This document shows, piece after piece, positions 10,717 through 19,734 of a stretch of 64,000 nucleotides of DNA. The notes beneath the pieces were generated by a model that worked only from the letters and a program-made list of their open reading frames with translations, was not told the DNA's origin and made no database searches. The translations under genes were made by a program, and so were the position numbers. The stretch's first letter is position 1; each line of letters opens with the position of its first letter. The stretch comes from Candidatus Methylopumilus rimovensis. Lineage in GTDB: Bacteria > Pseudomonadota > Gammaproteobacteria > Burkholderiales > Methylophilaceae. The stretch lies in NCBI RefSeq assembly GCF_006364615.1, contig NZ_CP040986.1, positions 248,001 to 312,000 on the forward strand, in the 5' to 3' direction.

Positions 10717-11868
10717 ATGTTTGAAGTTGTTGATAGCAAGTCACAAAATGCCATTATAAAAGTCATTGGTGTAGGCGGCTGTGGCGGCAATGCTATTGAT
10801 CATATGATCGATAAGAATTTAACGGGTGTTGAATTCATCTGCGCCAATACTGATATGCAAGCACTGAAAAAAAGTCGTGCAAGTCATATATTGCAAATTG
10901 GTCAAGCAATGACTAAGGGCTTAGGTGCTGGTGCTAAACCCGAAATTGGTAAACAAGCAGCTATCGATGATAAAGAGAAAATTATTAGCTCTATTAAAGG
11001 CGCTGACATGTTATTTATAACCGCAGGTATGGGCGGTGGTACAGGAACAGGCGCTGCACCTGTAATTGCACAAATTGCTAAAGAATTAGGTATTTTAACG
11101 ATCGCGGTTGTTACAAAACCTTTTTTATTTGAAGGCAAAAGAACAGCAATAGCGACCGATGGTATTAATGAGTTAGTTCAACATGTAGATTCCTTAATTG
11201 TTATTCCAAATGAAAAATTAATGGAAGTGCTAGGTGAGCATATCCCATTCTTAGAAGCCTTTAATGCCGCTAATGATGTATTACATAACGCAGTCTCAGG
11301 TATTTCAGAAATTATTAATAGCCCAGGATTAGTTAATGTGGACTTTGCTGACGTGAAGACGGTTATGGGTGAAATGGGTATGGCTATGATTGGTTCTGGT
11401 GTGGCGCAAGGAGAGCATCGAGCATACAAAGCATCTCAAGCTGCAGTTGCTAGTCCACTTTTAGAAGATGTTAATTTAGTAAATGCGCGAGGTGTATTAG
11501 TCAATATATCAGCAAGCAGTAAATTTACACTTAAGGAATACCATGAGGTGATGGAAACAATTAAACAGTTTGCAGCGATTGATGCTACTGTCATTGTTGG
11601 TAATGTTATTGATGAGGCAATGGGAGATTCGATACGAGTCACAGTTGTAGCAACAGGTTTGGCGCAAAATGTAAAACAAAGAATGCCACGGATAGAGCCT
11701 AGACCAATTATGCAAAATAAGTCACCTGTCATTGAAGATGAGGCTGTTATGGATGATGAGCCAGATGTATTCAGCTCAAATGAGAATAGAGCGCAAGTTG
11801 AAATCATGAAAATGTCAGGTATGGAAGAGTACGATATCCCAGCATTCTTAAGAAAAAAAGGCGAATAA
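10717..11868 (+). CDS. ftsZ: Cell division GTPase FtsZ
   Basis: FtsZ is the tubulin-like GTPase that forms the cytokinetic ring. The 383-residue protein has the N-terminal GVGGCGGNA motif, the tubulin signature GGGTGTG at 106-112, the T7-loop region with [11 protein letters not shown], and a variable linker ending in the conserved C-terminal peptide [14 protein letters not shown] that binds FtsA. An ATTCTTGGAGATAGG ribosome-binding stretch precedes the ATG. Nothing is unusual in length or motif content. Confidence 0.98.
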   Translation: MFEVVDSKSQNAIIKVIGVGGCGGNAIDHMIDKNLTGVEFICANTDMQALKKSRASHILQIGQAMTKGLGAGAKPEIGKQAAIDDKEKIISSIKGADMLFITAGMGGGTGTGAAPVIAQIAKELGILTIAVVTKPFLFEGKRTAIATDGINELVQHVDSLIVIPNEKLMEVLGEHIPFLEAFNAANDVLHNAVSGISEIINSPGLVNVDFADVKTVMGEMGMAMIGSGVAQGEHRAYKASQAAVASPLLEDVNLVNARGVLVNISASSKFTLKEYHEVMETIKQFAAIDATVIVGNVIDEAMGDSIRVTVVATGLAQNVKQRMPRIEPRPIMQNKSPVIEDEAVMDDEPDVFSSNENRAQVEIMKMSGMEEYDIPAFLRKKGE

Positions 11869-11875
11869 GTATTTA

Positions 11876-12826
11876 ATGATTAAACAGAGAACCATTCAAA
11901 AATCTGTCCAGACTTCTGGTGTAGGCCTGCATAATGGCGAAAAAGTGACTTTGACACTCAAACCTGCTGAAGTTGACCAAGGTATTGTCTTTCGCAGAGT
12001 TGATCAAAAGGAAAATCACGAAGTTAAAGTGAGCCCTGATGCAGTTAAAGATACGAAGATGTGTTCAGCCATTGGGCAAGATGCTTCGCGTGTAGCTACA
12101 GTTGAACATTTAATGTCAGCATTGTCTGCTCTAGGCATCGATAATATTATTATTGAATTGAATGGCTCTGAAGTACCGATTATGGATGGAAGTTCTATAC
12201 CATTTATTTACCTTCTTCAAACTGCACAAATTAAAGAACAGGATGCTCCTAAAAAATTTGTACTGATAAATGATGTCATAGAAGTTAAAGATAAGGACAA
12301 ATGGGCAAGATTCGAACCTTATGAAGGATTTAAAGTTGATTTTACAATCGACTTCCCTCATCCAGTATTTGATGAATCAACGAATAAAGTTGCCCTAGAT
12401 TTTTATGATGAATCCTATGTCACAGAAATTAGTCGTGCTCGCACGTTCGGATTTATGCAGGAAGTCGAATACTTAAGATCTAATGGATTAGCAAGAGGTG
12501 GATCGCTTGATAATGCAATTGTTTTAGATGAGTATAAGATTATTAATACGGATGGACTACGATACAATGACGAATTCGTGCGACATAAAATATTAGATGC
12601 TGTTGGCGATCTCTATATGTTAGGTTATTCGATCATAGGTAATTTTAAAGCCTACAAATCAGGTCATGAATTAAATAATAAATTATTACTCGAATTGCTT
12701 TCTGATAAAGAAAGTTGGAGCCTTATTACTTTAGACAGTAAAGATCCTAAGACATCAAATTTAGCAACGCGCTATATTAACTCTAAGAGTGGCATTTTAA
12801 ATCAAGAAATAGCGGGAGTTTACTAA
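11876..12826 (+). CDS. lpxC: UDP-3-O-acyl-N-acetylglucosamine deacetylase
   Basis: LpxC is the zinc deacetylase that commits UDP-acyl-GlcNAc to lipid A synthesis. The 316-residue protein has the zinc motif [12 protein letters not shown], the [15 protein letters not shown] segment with the second zinc His and Asp, and the catalytic His in KSGHELNN. It follows ftsZ by 7 bp, the same order as in E. coli and most betaproteobacteria. The stop overlaps a small ORF start by one base (TAATG). The product shows that the cell makes a Gram-negative outer membrane. Confidence 0.97.
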   Translation: MIKQRTIQKSVQTSGVGLHNGEKVTLTLKPAEVDQGIVFRRVDQKENHEVKVSPDAVKDTKMCSAIGQDASRVATVEHLMSALSALGIDNIIIELNGSEVPIMDGSSIPFIYLLQTAQIKEQDAPKKFVLINDVIEVKDKDKWARFEPYEGFKVDFTIDFPHPVFDESTNKVALDFYDESYVTEISRARTFGFMQEVEYLRSNGLARGGSLDNAIVLDEYKIINTDGLRYNDEFVRHKILDAVGDLYMLGYSIIGNFKAYKSGHELNNKLLLELLSDKESWSLITLDSKDPKTSNLATRYINSKSGILNQEIAGVY

Positions 12827-12987
12827 TGAACATTTTAAGATTTTGTATATTTTTATTGCTCGCAATATTGATAGCATTTACTTTTTTATATTTAAATACA
12901 AAAAATAAAAAATATTTAAAATATTTAAAGCTTACAACTAACATCACATTAATTCTTATACTTATATTTATAATAAGATTGCTTTAA
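12826..12987 (+). CDS. Small two-helix membrane protein (53 aa)
   Basis: A 53-residue ORF starts with an ATG that overlaps the lpxC stop by one base (TAATG), so it is likely translated by re-initiation. It consists of a hydrophobic helix (about residues 5-23), a short basic lysine-rich loop (TKNKKYLKYLK) and a second hydrophobic helix (about 38-52). I do not recognise a family. The compact helix-loop-helix layout and coupling to lpxC support a real small inner-membrane protein. AT-rich chance coding cannot be excluded, because an AT-rich ORF is biased towards Ile, Leu and Phe. Confidence 0.55.
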   Translation: MNILRFCIFLLLAILIAFTFLYLNTKNKKYLKYLKLTTNITLILILIFIIRLL

Positions 12988-12993
12988 CATCAA

Positions 12994-13944
12994 GTGGCTC
13001 AATCAAAGAAAACAATTGCAATTTTTGGAGCTTCAGGCTTTTTAGGCTCTAGTATTGTCTTAGCACTAAATCAATCCAATTGTCGTCTAAAATTATTTTC
13101 ACGGAATAAAGAAAAAATTAAATATTGGACGGTGAATCCGGATATCCAAATATTTGACTTCGATCTTGATAATTTGACGCAACTAAAAAAAGATTTAAAA
13201 AATACAGATGCTGTCATTAACCTCTTAGGTATTCTTCATCAATCTAAAAAAGATTCTTTTGATAAGATTCATCATCTATGGCCAAGCCATTTAGCTAATA
13301 CGATGAAAGATTTGGGGATTAAGCGGCTTATCCACCTTAGTGCCTTAGGCGCAAGTTTTAACGCTCCAAGTTTATATCTCAAATCAAAAGCGCATGGTGA
13401 AACTGCATTACTTAATCAGAAAGATTTAAATTTAACCATATTAAGACCTTCGATTATTTTTGGGGCAAGAGATAATTTTATTAATATGTTTAAGGTGCTT
13501 GTAAAATGGCTACCAGTGATAGTTCTTTTATCGCCGCAATCTAAATTTCAACCGATTTATATTGAGGATGTTTCAAAAGCGCTTATTAAAAGTCTTTGGG
13601 ATAAAAAAACATATGGAAAAGTTTACGAGCTAGGTGGGTCCGATGTTTATTCACTTAAAGAAATTATTAAATTGATTATTAAGTCAGAAAAACTGCATCG
13701 TCTTATCATTCCTCTTAACAAACCACTCTCATATATATTTGCTCTAAGTATGGAAATATTGCCAATTAAAATATTGACTCGTGATAATTGGCGATCTATG
13801 CAGGTTAATAATGTAGTGGATCCTCAATATGTAATGCCATATCGATATTCTCAAGAACGATTGGAGCATTACCTAGAAAATAAAAAAAATAGACTACCTA
13901 TGCGAACTAAATATAATTTATATAGAAGTAAATCTGGTCGATAA
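12994..13944 (+). CDS. NDUFA9-like atypical SDR / NAD(P)-binding protein
   Basis: The 316-residue protein belongs to the extended, atypical short-chain dehydrogenase group related to complex I subunit NDUFA9. It has the nucleotide-binding loop IFGASGFLGSS at about 10-20, a dinucleotide-distal ILRPSIIFGARDNFINMF motif and a QPIYIEDVSKAL segment. The catalytic YxxxK appears as YLKSKAHGE. Bacterial members act on quinone- or sugar-type substrates or have unknown substrates. The start is GTG at 12994, 7 bp after the small membrane ORF; the stop abuts the cca ATG. The exact reaction cannot be told from sequence. Confidence 0.8.
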   Translation: MAQSKKTIAIFGASGFLGSSIVLALNQSNCRLKLFSRNKEKIKYWTVNPDIQIFDFDLDNLTQLKKDLKNTDAVINLLGILHQSKKDSFDKIHHLWPSHLANTMKDLGIKRLIHLSALGASFNAPSLYLKSKAHGETALLNQKDLNLTILRPSIIFGARDNFINMFKVLVKWLPVIVLLSPQSKFQPIYIEDVSKALIKSLWDKKTYGKVYELGGSDVYSLKEIIKLIIKSEKLHRLIIPLNKPLSYIFALSMEILPIKILTRDNWRSMQVNNVVDPQYVMPYRYSQERLEHYLENKKNRLPMRTKYNLYRSKSGR

Positions 13945-15069
13945 ATGAAAATATATCTTGTGGGCGGCGCTGTGCGAGATCAAATCATGGGTTTATCGGT
14001 TAAAGATAAAGACTATGTAGTCGTAGGATCAACTTCGGAAGAAATGGTCAAATTAGGATATAAGCCGGTCGGTAAAGATTTTCCAGTTTTTTTACATCCT
14101 AAAACACATCATGAATATGCATTAGCGAGAACAGAGCGTAAAGTTTCAAAAGGTTATAAAGGCTTTAAAGTTTATGCCTCAAAAGAAGTTACTTTAGAGG
14201 AAGATCTGAAGCGAAGAGATCTCACAATCAATGCTATTGCTAAGGATACGAAAGGCCAGTTTTTTGATCCCTTTCAAGGTATTAAAGACATTAAAAATAA
14301 AGTTTTACGGCATGTTAGCCCAGCTTTTGTGGAAGACCCTATTCGTGTATTACGTATCGCTCGATTTTCTGCTCGATTTCATCAGTTCAAAATACATCCA
14401 AAGACGGAACTTATTTTAAGGCAGATTGTAAAAAATAAAGAAATAGAATCTGTAGCATCAGAAAGAATTTGGCATGAATTCTCTGTTGGATTTTCTGAAA
14501 AAAAATCTTATTTAATGTTTGAAGTTCTTCATCGATGCGGAGCGCTTAAATTATTATTACCAGAAATGAATTATGTTAAACATAAAAATTCCATGAAGAA
14601 GAGTTTCGAATACGCAGCAAAATCTAAGTATTCTGCTGAAATTAAGGCAGCTTTATTTTTTATGTATCTCTACCCTATAAAAGCTAATATCAAGCTACAA
14701 GAGAAAATTTATACAAGGCTATCTGTACCGAATGCTGTAAAGAAATTAACCGAAAAAACAATATTGAATTTATCCGATCTAAAGCAATTTAAAAAGCTTA
14801 AACCACGCCAAATTCTAGATTTGATTTATAAAATGGATTTGTTTAGAAATCCAGATATGCTATTGGATGTGATTAAAGTCTTTGAGGCCTTTATTAAGGG
14901 TCAGTCAATCCAGTATAAATCGGCATCAACAACTTTAAAAATCATGCAAAAGTATTTGAAGCAACTCAATAAATTAAATCTAAGTTCGATTAGTCAAAAT
15001 AAGCGTGGCCTCGATATTAAGGATGCGGTTTATGACGCCCGCCTTCAAGTATTAACAAAACTTATCTAA
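13945..15069 (+). CDS. cca: CCA tRNA nucleotidyltransferase with decayed HD region
   Basis: This class II nucleotidyltransferase builds or repairs the 3' CCA end of tRNAs. In the 374-residue protein, GGAVRD (7-12) and the catalytic D21/D23 pair (DKDYVVVG), RRDLTINAIA (90-99), DPFQGIKDIKNK and EDPIRVLRIARF are all present, so the polymerase core is intact. The C-terminal part corresponding to the E. coli HD phosphohydrolase domain is shortened, and its metal motifs are gone: the region aligning to HTMMV reads NSMKK near 215-219, and CHDLGK reads FFMYLY near 238-243. CCA addition is therefore expected without the 2',3'-phosphatase activity. It abuts the NDUFA9-like gene (TAAATG). Confidence 0.92.
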   Translation: MKIYLVGGAVRDQIMGLSVKDKDYVVVGSTSEEMVKLGYKPVGKDFPVFLHPKTHHEYALARTERKVSKGYKGFKVYASKEVTLEEDLKRRDLTINAIAKDTKGQFFDPFQGIKDIKNKVLRHVSPAFVEDPIRVLRIARFSARFHQFKIHPKTELILRQIVKNKEIESVASERIWHEFSVGFSEKKSYLMFEVLHRCGALKLLLPEMNYVKHKNSMKKSFEYAAKSKYSAEIKAALFFMYLYPIKANIKLQEKIYTRLSVPNAVKKLTEKTILNLSDLKQFKKLKPRQILDLIYKMDLFRNPDMLLDVIKVFEAFIKGQSIQYKSASTTLKIMQKYLKQLNKLNLSSISQNKRGLDIKDAVYDARLQVLTKLI

Positions 15070-15074
15070 CAAAC

Positions 15075-15692
15075 TTAAATTAATTGAGTAATTTTTGTAA
15101 TGCGTTTACCTACAAAAATTATTTTTTTATTTTGCTTAGATACTAGAATTGTTTTCATACCTATCTTGTAAGCGGTTTTTAAATTAGCAAGATCATCCTC
15201 CACCATGATGCATTGATGCGCTTTTTTACCAAGCTGTCTTAAGATTTTTTTGAATGCATATAGCGATGGCTTCGGATTGTAAAGCGTTGACTCTATACTA
15301 TAGACTGCTGAAAAATATTTTTGAATATTAAGTGATTTAATAATTGCGATCGCATAGTGAAGCGGAGCATTTGTAAAAACAATTTTTTTCCCTTTAATTT
15401 TTTTTAAAGTATTTTCTAGAGCATGAGATTGTTTTACGAATTTTGATAGCTCTTCTGCATTGTGTGTGCTGAGTAAAAATTCTTTTGGATCAACGCCGTG
15501 ATTTTCTATTAACCCCTTTAAAGTTGCACCATAGACTTTCCAATATTGATCGCGAAGGTCATGTGCATCATGGTGACTAATTTTGAGTTTATGACTGACA
15601 TAGTTAGTCATAGATTGATTAATGCTTGGGAATATTTTAGAGCTTGCGTCGTGCAGTGTGTCGTCTAAATCAAAAATCCATACTTTTGACAA
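15075..15692 (-). CDS. HAD-family phosphatase, probable pyrimidine 5'-nucleotidase
   Basis: The 205-residue protein is a haloacid-dehalogenase-type phosphatase. Motif I is FDLDDTLHDAS, motif II lies in KIVFTNAP, and motif III/IV is the K of NPKPSLYAFK with MVEDDLANLKTA. A helical cap inserted after motif I fits the pyrimidine 5'-nucleotidase (YjjG/SSM1-like) branch. The start is TTG at 15692, immediately after the argB stop, so it is probably the last gene of an argA-argB-HAD unit. The substrate is inferred from family resemblance only. Confidence 0.78.
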   Translation of the reverse strand: MSKVWIFDLDDTLHDASSKIFPSINQSMTNYVSHKLKISHHDAHDLRDQYWKVYGATLKGLIENHGVDPKEFLLSTHNAEELSKFVKQSHALENTLKKIKGKKIVFTNAPLHYAIAIIKSLNIQKYFSAVYSIESTLYNPKPSLYAFKKILRQLGKKAHQCIMVEDDLANLKTAYKIGMKTILVSKQNKKIIFVGKRITKITQLI

Positions 15693-16604
<912 letters not shown>

Positions 16605-18158
16605 TTAAAGCTTTTTAATAAAAAATTTTGAATTTCTTTGAGGCAAGTAAGACTCCAATCTTTTTTTAGGAAGTTTTTGGATATTCTCTTCTTTAAAGCC
16701 TTTTTCAATGAACCAATGTTCAGTTCTTGTTGTTAGAGCAAATAAATACTTGTAACTTTTTTCTCGCGCAATTTCTTCGCAATAATTATAAAGTTTTGAG
16801 CCAAAGCCTTTTGATTGGTAGTTTTTATTAATTGCAAAACAAGCAAACTCAACATGATCGTTGTAAGGATACAAAGCGGCACAACCGATAATTTTTTTAT
16901 CATGCTCAATGACGAAAAAGTTTTCTATGTCATGATCAATACGTTCTTTGCCTCTTTTAATAAGATAGCCACCAGCTTCTAACGGATTGATCAGTTTGTG
17001 AATGCCTTTGACATCATTATGATTAGCTTGTCTAATTGCATCGAGCGCTTTTTCTGTAATGACCGTGCCTACACCTTCATCCGTAAATAATTCCTGAAGA
17101 ATGGCGCCATCAATATGCCTATTAATTAAATGAATCTTATGAATACCCGCTTCGGAGGCTTTGATAGCAATCTCTAAAAGATCTAACTCATTTGAGCTGA
17201 TGTTGATGAGCTCATTTTTTTTTGGGTTATTTTTTGCAATACTTTTATAAAGATTGATAGCTTTTTCTAAAGTCATCTCGTGAAGGAGCTCATTTCTTAA
17301 ATTAAAGATACCATCAGAATCTATAAGAAGAATAAGTTTATCTGCTTCGAGTGCGATAGATGTTTTGAGCGCTACATCTTCCATGGTGAGATTAAACACT
17401 TCACCTGTTGGCGAATATCCGATGGGGGATATGACAACTAATTCTTTGTTATCTAATTTTTTCTTAATTGCTGCACTATCAATTTTTCTTACTTCCCCAG
17501 TGTGTTGCATATCGACACCATCAATTACACCCAAAGGTTTTGCAGTAATAAAGTTTCCGCTAGAAACTTTAATATCGCTTCCCGCCATAGGTGAATTTAA
17601 AAGACTCGACGAAAGTGTAGATTCAATATTAATTTTAATAAGACCATTGGCTTCTTTAACAGCTTCCATGCCTAAATCATCAGTAACGCGAACATTTTGT
17701 ACAAGCTGGGTGGATATTTTTTTCTCTTTAAGTTTTTGATCGATTTGAGGTCTTGCACCATGGACGAGGACAATTTTGACGTTTAAGCAGGTTAATAAAT
17801 TGATGTCATGAGAGAGCGCTGTAAATTGATCTTCATCGAGAAGTTCACCCCCAAAAGCAATGACAAATGTTTTATTACTAAAGGTGTTGATATAGGGTGC
17901 TGCCAACCTAAACCATCTTGCAAATGTTTGGCTATCTAATTTCTGAATGGGGTTGGGGGAAGTCTTATTTTGAAAAAGACTAGAGGGTGCGCAATTGAGC
18001 ACCTCACATATTTTAAGTAATTGCGCTTCACTGACATTTTGAGCACCTCTTTCTATTCTAGAAAGATTGCCAGGATCGCTCGCAATTTTTTCCGCTAAGA
18101 CTTGAAGGGTTAGCCCTAAAGACTTCCTTCTTTTTCTGATTGCTTCGCCAAGTGACAT
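16605..18158 (-). CDS. argA: XRE DNA-binding domain fused to N-acetylglutamate synthase (ArgA)
   Basis: ArgA acetylates glutamate with acetyl-CoA, the first step of arginine synthesis. This 517-residue protein has three parts. Residues 1-66 are a full XRE/Cro-type helix-turn-helix (LGLTLQVLAEKIASDPGN, LSRIERG). Residues about 79-365 form the amino-acid-kinase-like domain that binds arginine in ArgA (AAPYINTFSNKTFVIAFGGE, VHGARPQID, VSGNFITAKPLGV). Residues 371-517 are a GNAT acetyltransferase with the acetyl-CoA loop QSKGFG. Classical ArgA is about 440 residues and starts at the kinase domain, so the XRE part is an addition. The ORF is continuous and has no in-frame ATG at the junction, so the fusion is not two genes. 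ATG at 18158 has no clear Shine-Dalgarno. Enzyme call is firm; DNA binding is inferred. Confidence 0.9.
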   Translation of the reverse strand: MSLGEAIRKRRKSLGLTLQVLAEKIASDPGNLSRIERGAQNVSEAQLLKICEVLNCAPSSLFQNKTSPNPIQKLDSQTFARWFRLAAPYINTFSNKTFVIAFGGELLDEDQFTALSHDINLLTCLNVKIVLVHGARPQIDQKLKEKKISTQLVQNVRVTDDLGMEAVKEANGLIKINIESTLSSSLLNSPMAGSDIKVSSGNFITAKPLGVIDGVDMQHTGEVRKIDSAAIKKKLDNKELVVISPIGYSPTGEVFNLTMEDVALKTSIALEADKLILLIDSDGIFNLRNELLHEMTLEKAINLYKSIAKNNPKKNELINISSNELDLLEIAIKASEAGIHKIHLINRHIDGAILQELFTDEGVGTVITEKALDAIRQANHNDVKGIHKLINPLEAGGYLIKRGKERIDHDIENFFVIEHDKKIIGCAALYPYNDHVEFACFAINKNYQSKGFGSKLYNYCEEIAREKSYKYLFALTTRTEHWFIEKGFKEENIQKLPKKRLESYLPQRNSKFFIKKL

Positions 18159-18218
18159 AAGGTAAAAATTTGCTTAAAACACATATTTTACATGCATTTT
18201 TTAAAAAATTACCATAAT

Positions 18219-18237
18219 TTTTGCGTTTTATGCAAAA
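18219..18237. promoter_or_regulatory. Inverted repeat upstream of argA, candidate operator
   Basis: TTTTGC and GCAAAA form a perfect 6-bp inverted repeat separated by 7 bases. The element sits about 60-80 bases upstream of the argA ATG and spans the rsmE stop codon. On the minus strand a TTGCAT that could serve as a -35 element overlaps it, with an AT-rich TAATTT about 18 bases downstream. A symmetrical site next to a gene whose product carries an XRE domain is a reasonable autoregulatory operator, but this is inference from position and symmetry alone. Confidence 0.3.
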
Positions 18238-18968
18238 TCACCCCATAAATTTTGTAAAATAGAAAGAGCGACTATAGGGGCTGTTTCCGTTCTTAATATT
18301 CTTTGACCAAAATTCACTGGAATAAAAGCATGGTTTGTCGCCAAGGCCATTTCTTTTTCTGAGAAACCACCTTCAGGCCCTACCATAAAGACAATCGAAT
18401 TAGACGGTTTGTTTAAGTGATTTATATTTTGTGCTTTTGATGGCGTGAGGATTAATTTTAAGTTGTCTGTTGTTAGAATTTCTTTGCTTAACCACTGATT
18501 TAAATGGAGGGGGCTTAAGATAGCCGGAACGACGCTTCGCCCCGTTTGTTCACATGCTGAAATAGCGACAGTTTTCCAGTGCTCAAGTTTTTTATCAGTT
18601 CTTTCCTGGTCCAATTTAATAATAGACCGTTCTGTTAATAGGGGCTGGATAGCATGAACGCCGAGCTCAACGGCTTTTTGAATAATCCAATCCATTTTGT
18701 CTCCTGCTGCAAGACCTTGGGCTAACGTTATCTTTAAAGGAGACTCGTGATTGACTTCATATTTATCGATAATTTCAACGGATGTTTTATGTTTCGATAC
18801 TTCGATGACTTTTGCGACATAATCAAAACCATCGCCATTAAAAAGAGCGAATTGATCGCCTACTTTCAATCTTAAAACTTTTGTAGCGTGAATATGAGTT
18901 TGTGCGCCTAACTCAACGACATGTTTGAGTTCTAGGTTTTCAGAGTGGTAAAATCGATTTTCTTCCAT
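18228..18968 (-). CDS. rsmE: 16S rRNA (uracil-1498-N3)-methyltransferase
   Basis: RsmE is the SPOUT-class methyltransferase that methylates U1498 of 16S rRNA using S-adenosylmethionine. The protein has an N-terminal PUA-like region (QTHIHATKVLRLKVGDQFALFNGDG), the QKAVELGVHAIQPLLTERS and EQTGRSVVPAI segments, and the knot motif VGPEGGFSEKE with LGQRILRTETAPI-type ending (here FGQRILRTETAPIVALSILQ). I take ATG at 18968 (246 residues); a TTG two codons upstream is the only alternative. It is divergent from the thioredoxin-like gene across only about 40 bp. Confidence 0.94.
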   Translation of the reverse strand: MEENRFYHSENLELKHVVELGAQTHIHATKVLRLKVGDQFALFNGDGFDYVAKVIEVSKHKTSVEIIDKYEVNHESPLKITLAQGLAAGDKMDWIIQKAVELGVHAIQPLLTERSIIKLDQERTDKKLEHWKTVAISACEQTGRSVVPAILSPLHLNQWLSKEILTTDNLKLILTPSKAQNINHLNKPSNSIVFMVGPEGGFSEKEMALATNHAFIPVNFGQRILRTETAPIVALSILQNLWGDFA

Positions 18969-19011
18969 AGTCAATTCTATCTAATAGGTAAGCTATATTA
19001 AGGCATAAAAC

Positions 19012-19566
19012 ATGGTTAGTTTAAATACTCCGCTTTGTGATTTTGGTTGGAAAGCCATTGATTTTAATTTACAAGGTGTCGATGACACATTTTGGACTCT
19101 AGAAAAATCAAAAGGCGAGAATGGTTTACTTGTGATGTTTATCTGTAATCACTGTCCTTATGTAAAAGCAATATTGCCAAGACTTGTCCATGATCTTCGA
19201 ATCTTAAAGGGCCTTGGAATTGAAACGATCGCTATTCAGAGTAATGACCCTTTAAATTATCCTGAAGATTCGTTTGAAAATATGAAGTCTATTGCTTATC
19301 AATCTCATTTTTCTTTTCCATATGTTATTGACGAGACTCAAGAAACCGCAAGAGCTTATAACGCTATTTGTACGCCAGATTTTTTCGGATTTAATCGAAA
19401 TTTAGAGTTGCAATATCGTGGCCGTTTTGACGCAACTGGTCGGGGAGTTCCGCCACCCGATAATACGCATGATTTATTTGAAGCAATGAAGCTTATTGCT
19501 GAAACCCAAAAAGGGCCTACCGAACAAAAATCAAGCATTGGCTGCTCTATTAAATGGAGAGAATGA
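19012..19566 (+). CDS. Thioredoxin-fold (AhpC/TSA-like) protein
   Basis: The 184-residue protein is a thioredoxin-like member of the AhpC/TSA-Redoxin group with the unusual active-site context FICNHCPYVKA, giving a CxxC pair near residues 45-48. A later PDFFGFN segment supplies the cis-Pro region, and the tail SIGCSIKWRE is typical of this subfamily. There is no signal peptide, so it should act in the cytoplasm as a thiol-disulfide or peroxide-linked reductase; no substrate can be named. It lies upstream of tkt with a 168-bp gap. Confidence 0.82.
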   Translation: MVSLNTPLCDFGWKAIDFNLQGVDDTFWTLEKSKGENGLLVMFICNHCPYVKAILPRLVHDLRILKGLGIETIAIQSNDPLNYPEDSFENMKSIAYQSHFSFPYVIDETQETARAYNAICTPDFFGFNRNLELQYRGRFDATGRGVPPPDNTHDLFEAMKLIAETQKGPTEQKSSIGCSIKWRE

Positions 19567-19734
19567 AAAGCATTTAGAGCAAATAATCAAGAGGCAAAAA
19601 GACCCTATTCGCCTTGCTGAAAAGGGCTATTTAAGCAATAATTTAGGTAAAAATAACATCAATTTTTTAACTTTACATTTAGTACGCAAATATTTAAAAA
19701 ATAATTGCAATGCTGTCAATTTCGGGAGGCAATA

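Noticed and set aside
11436-11807. 123-codon frame antisense to ftsZ
   Set aside because: It is a low-complexity Ser/Ile/Thr shadow of a highly conserved gene with no ribosome site.
19705-19734. Ten-codon N-terminal extension of tkt
   Set aside because: The GGGAGG site immediately precedes ATG at 19735, and transketolases start there.
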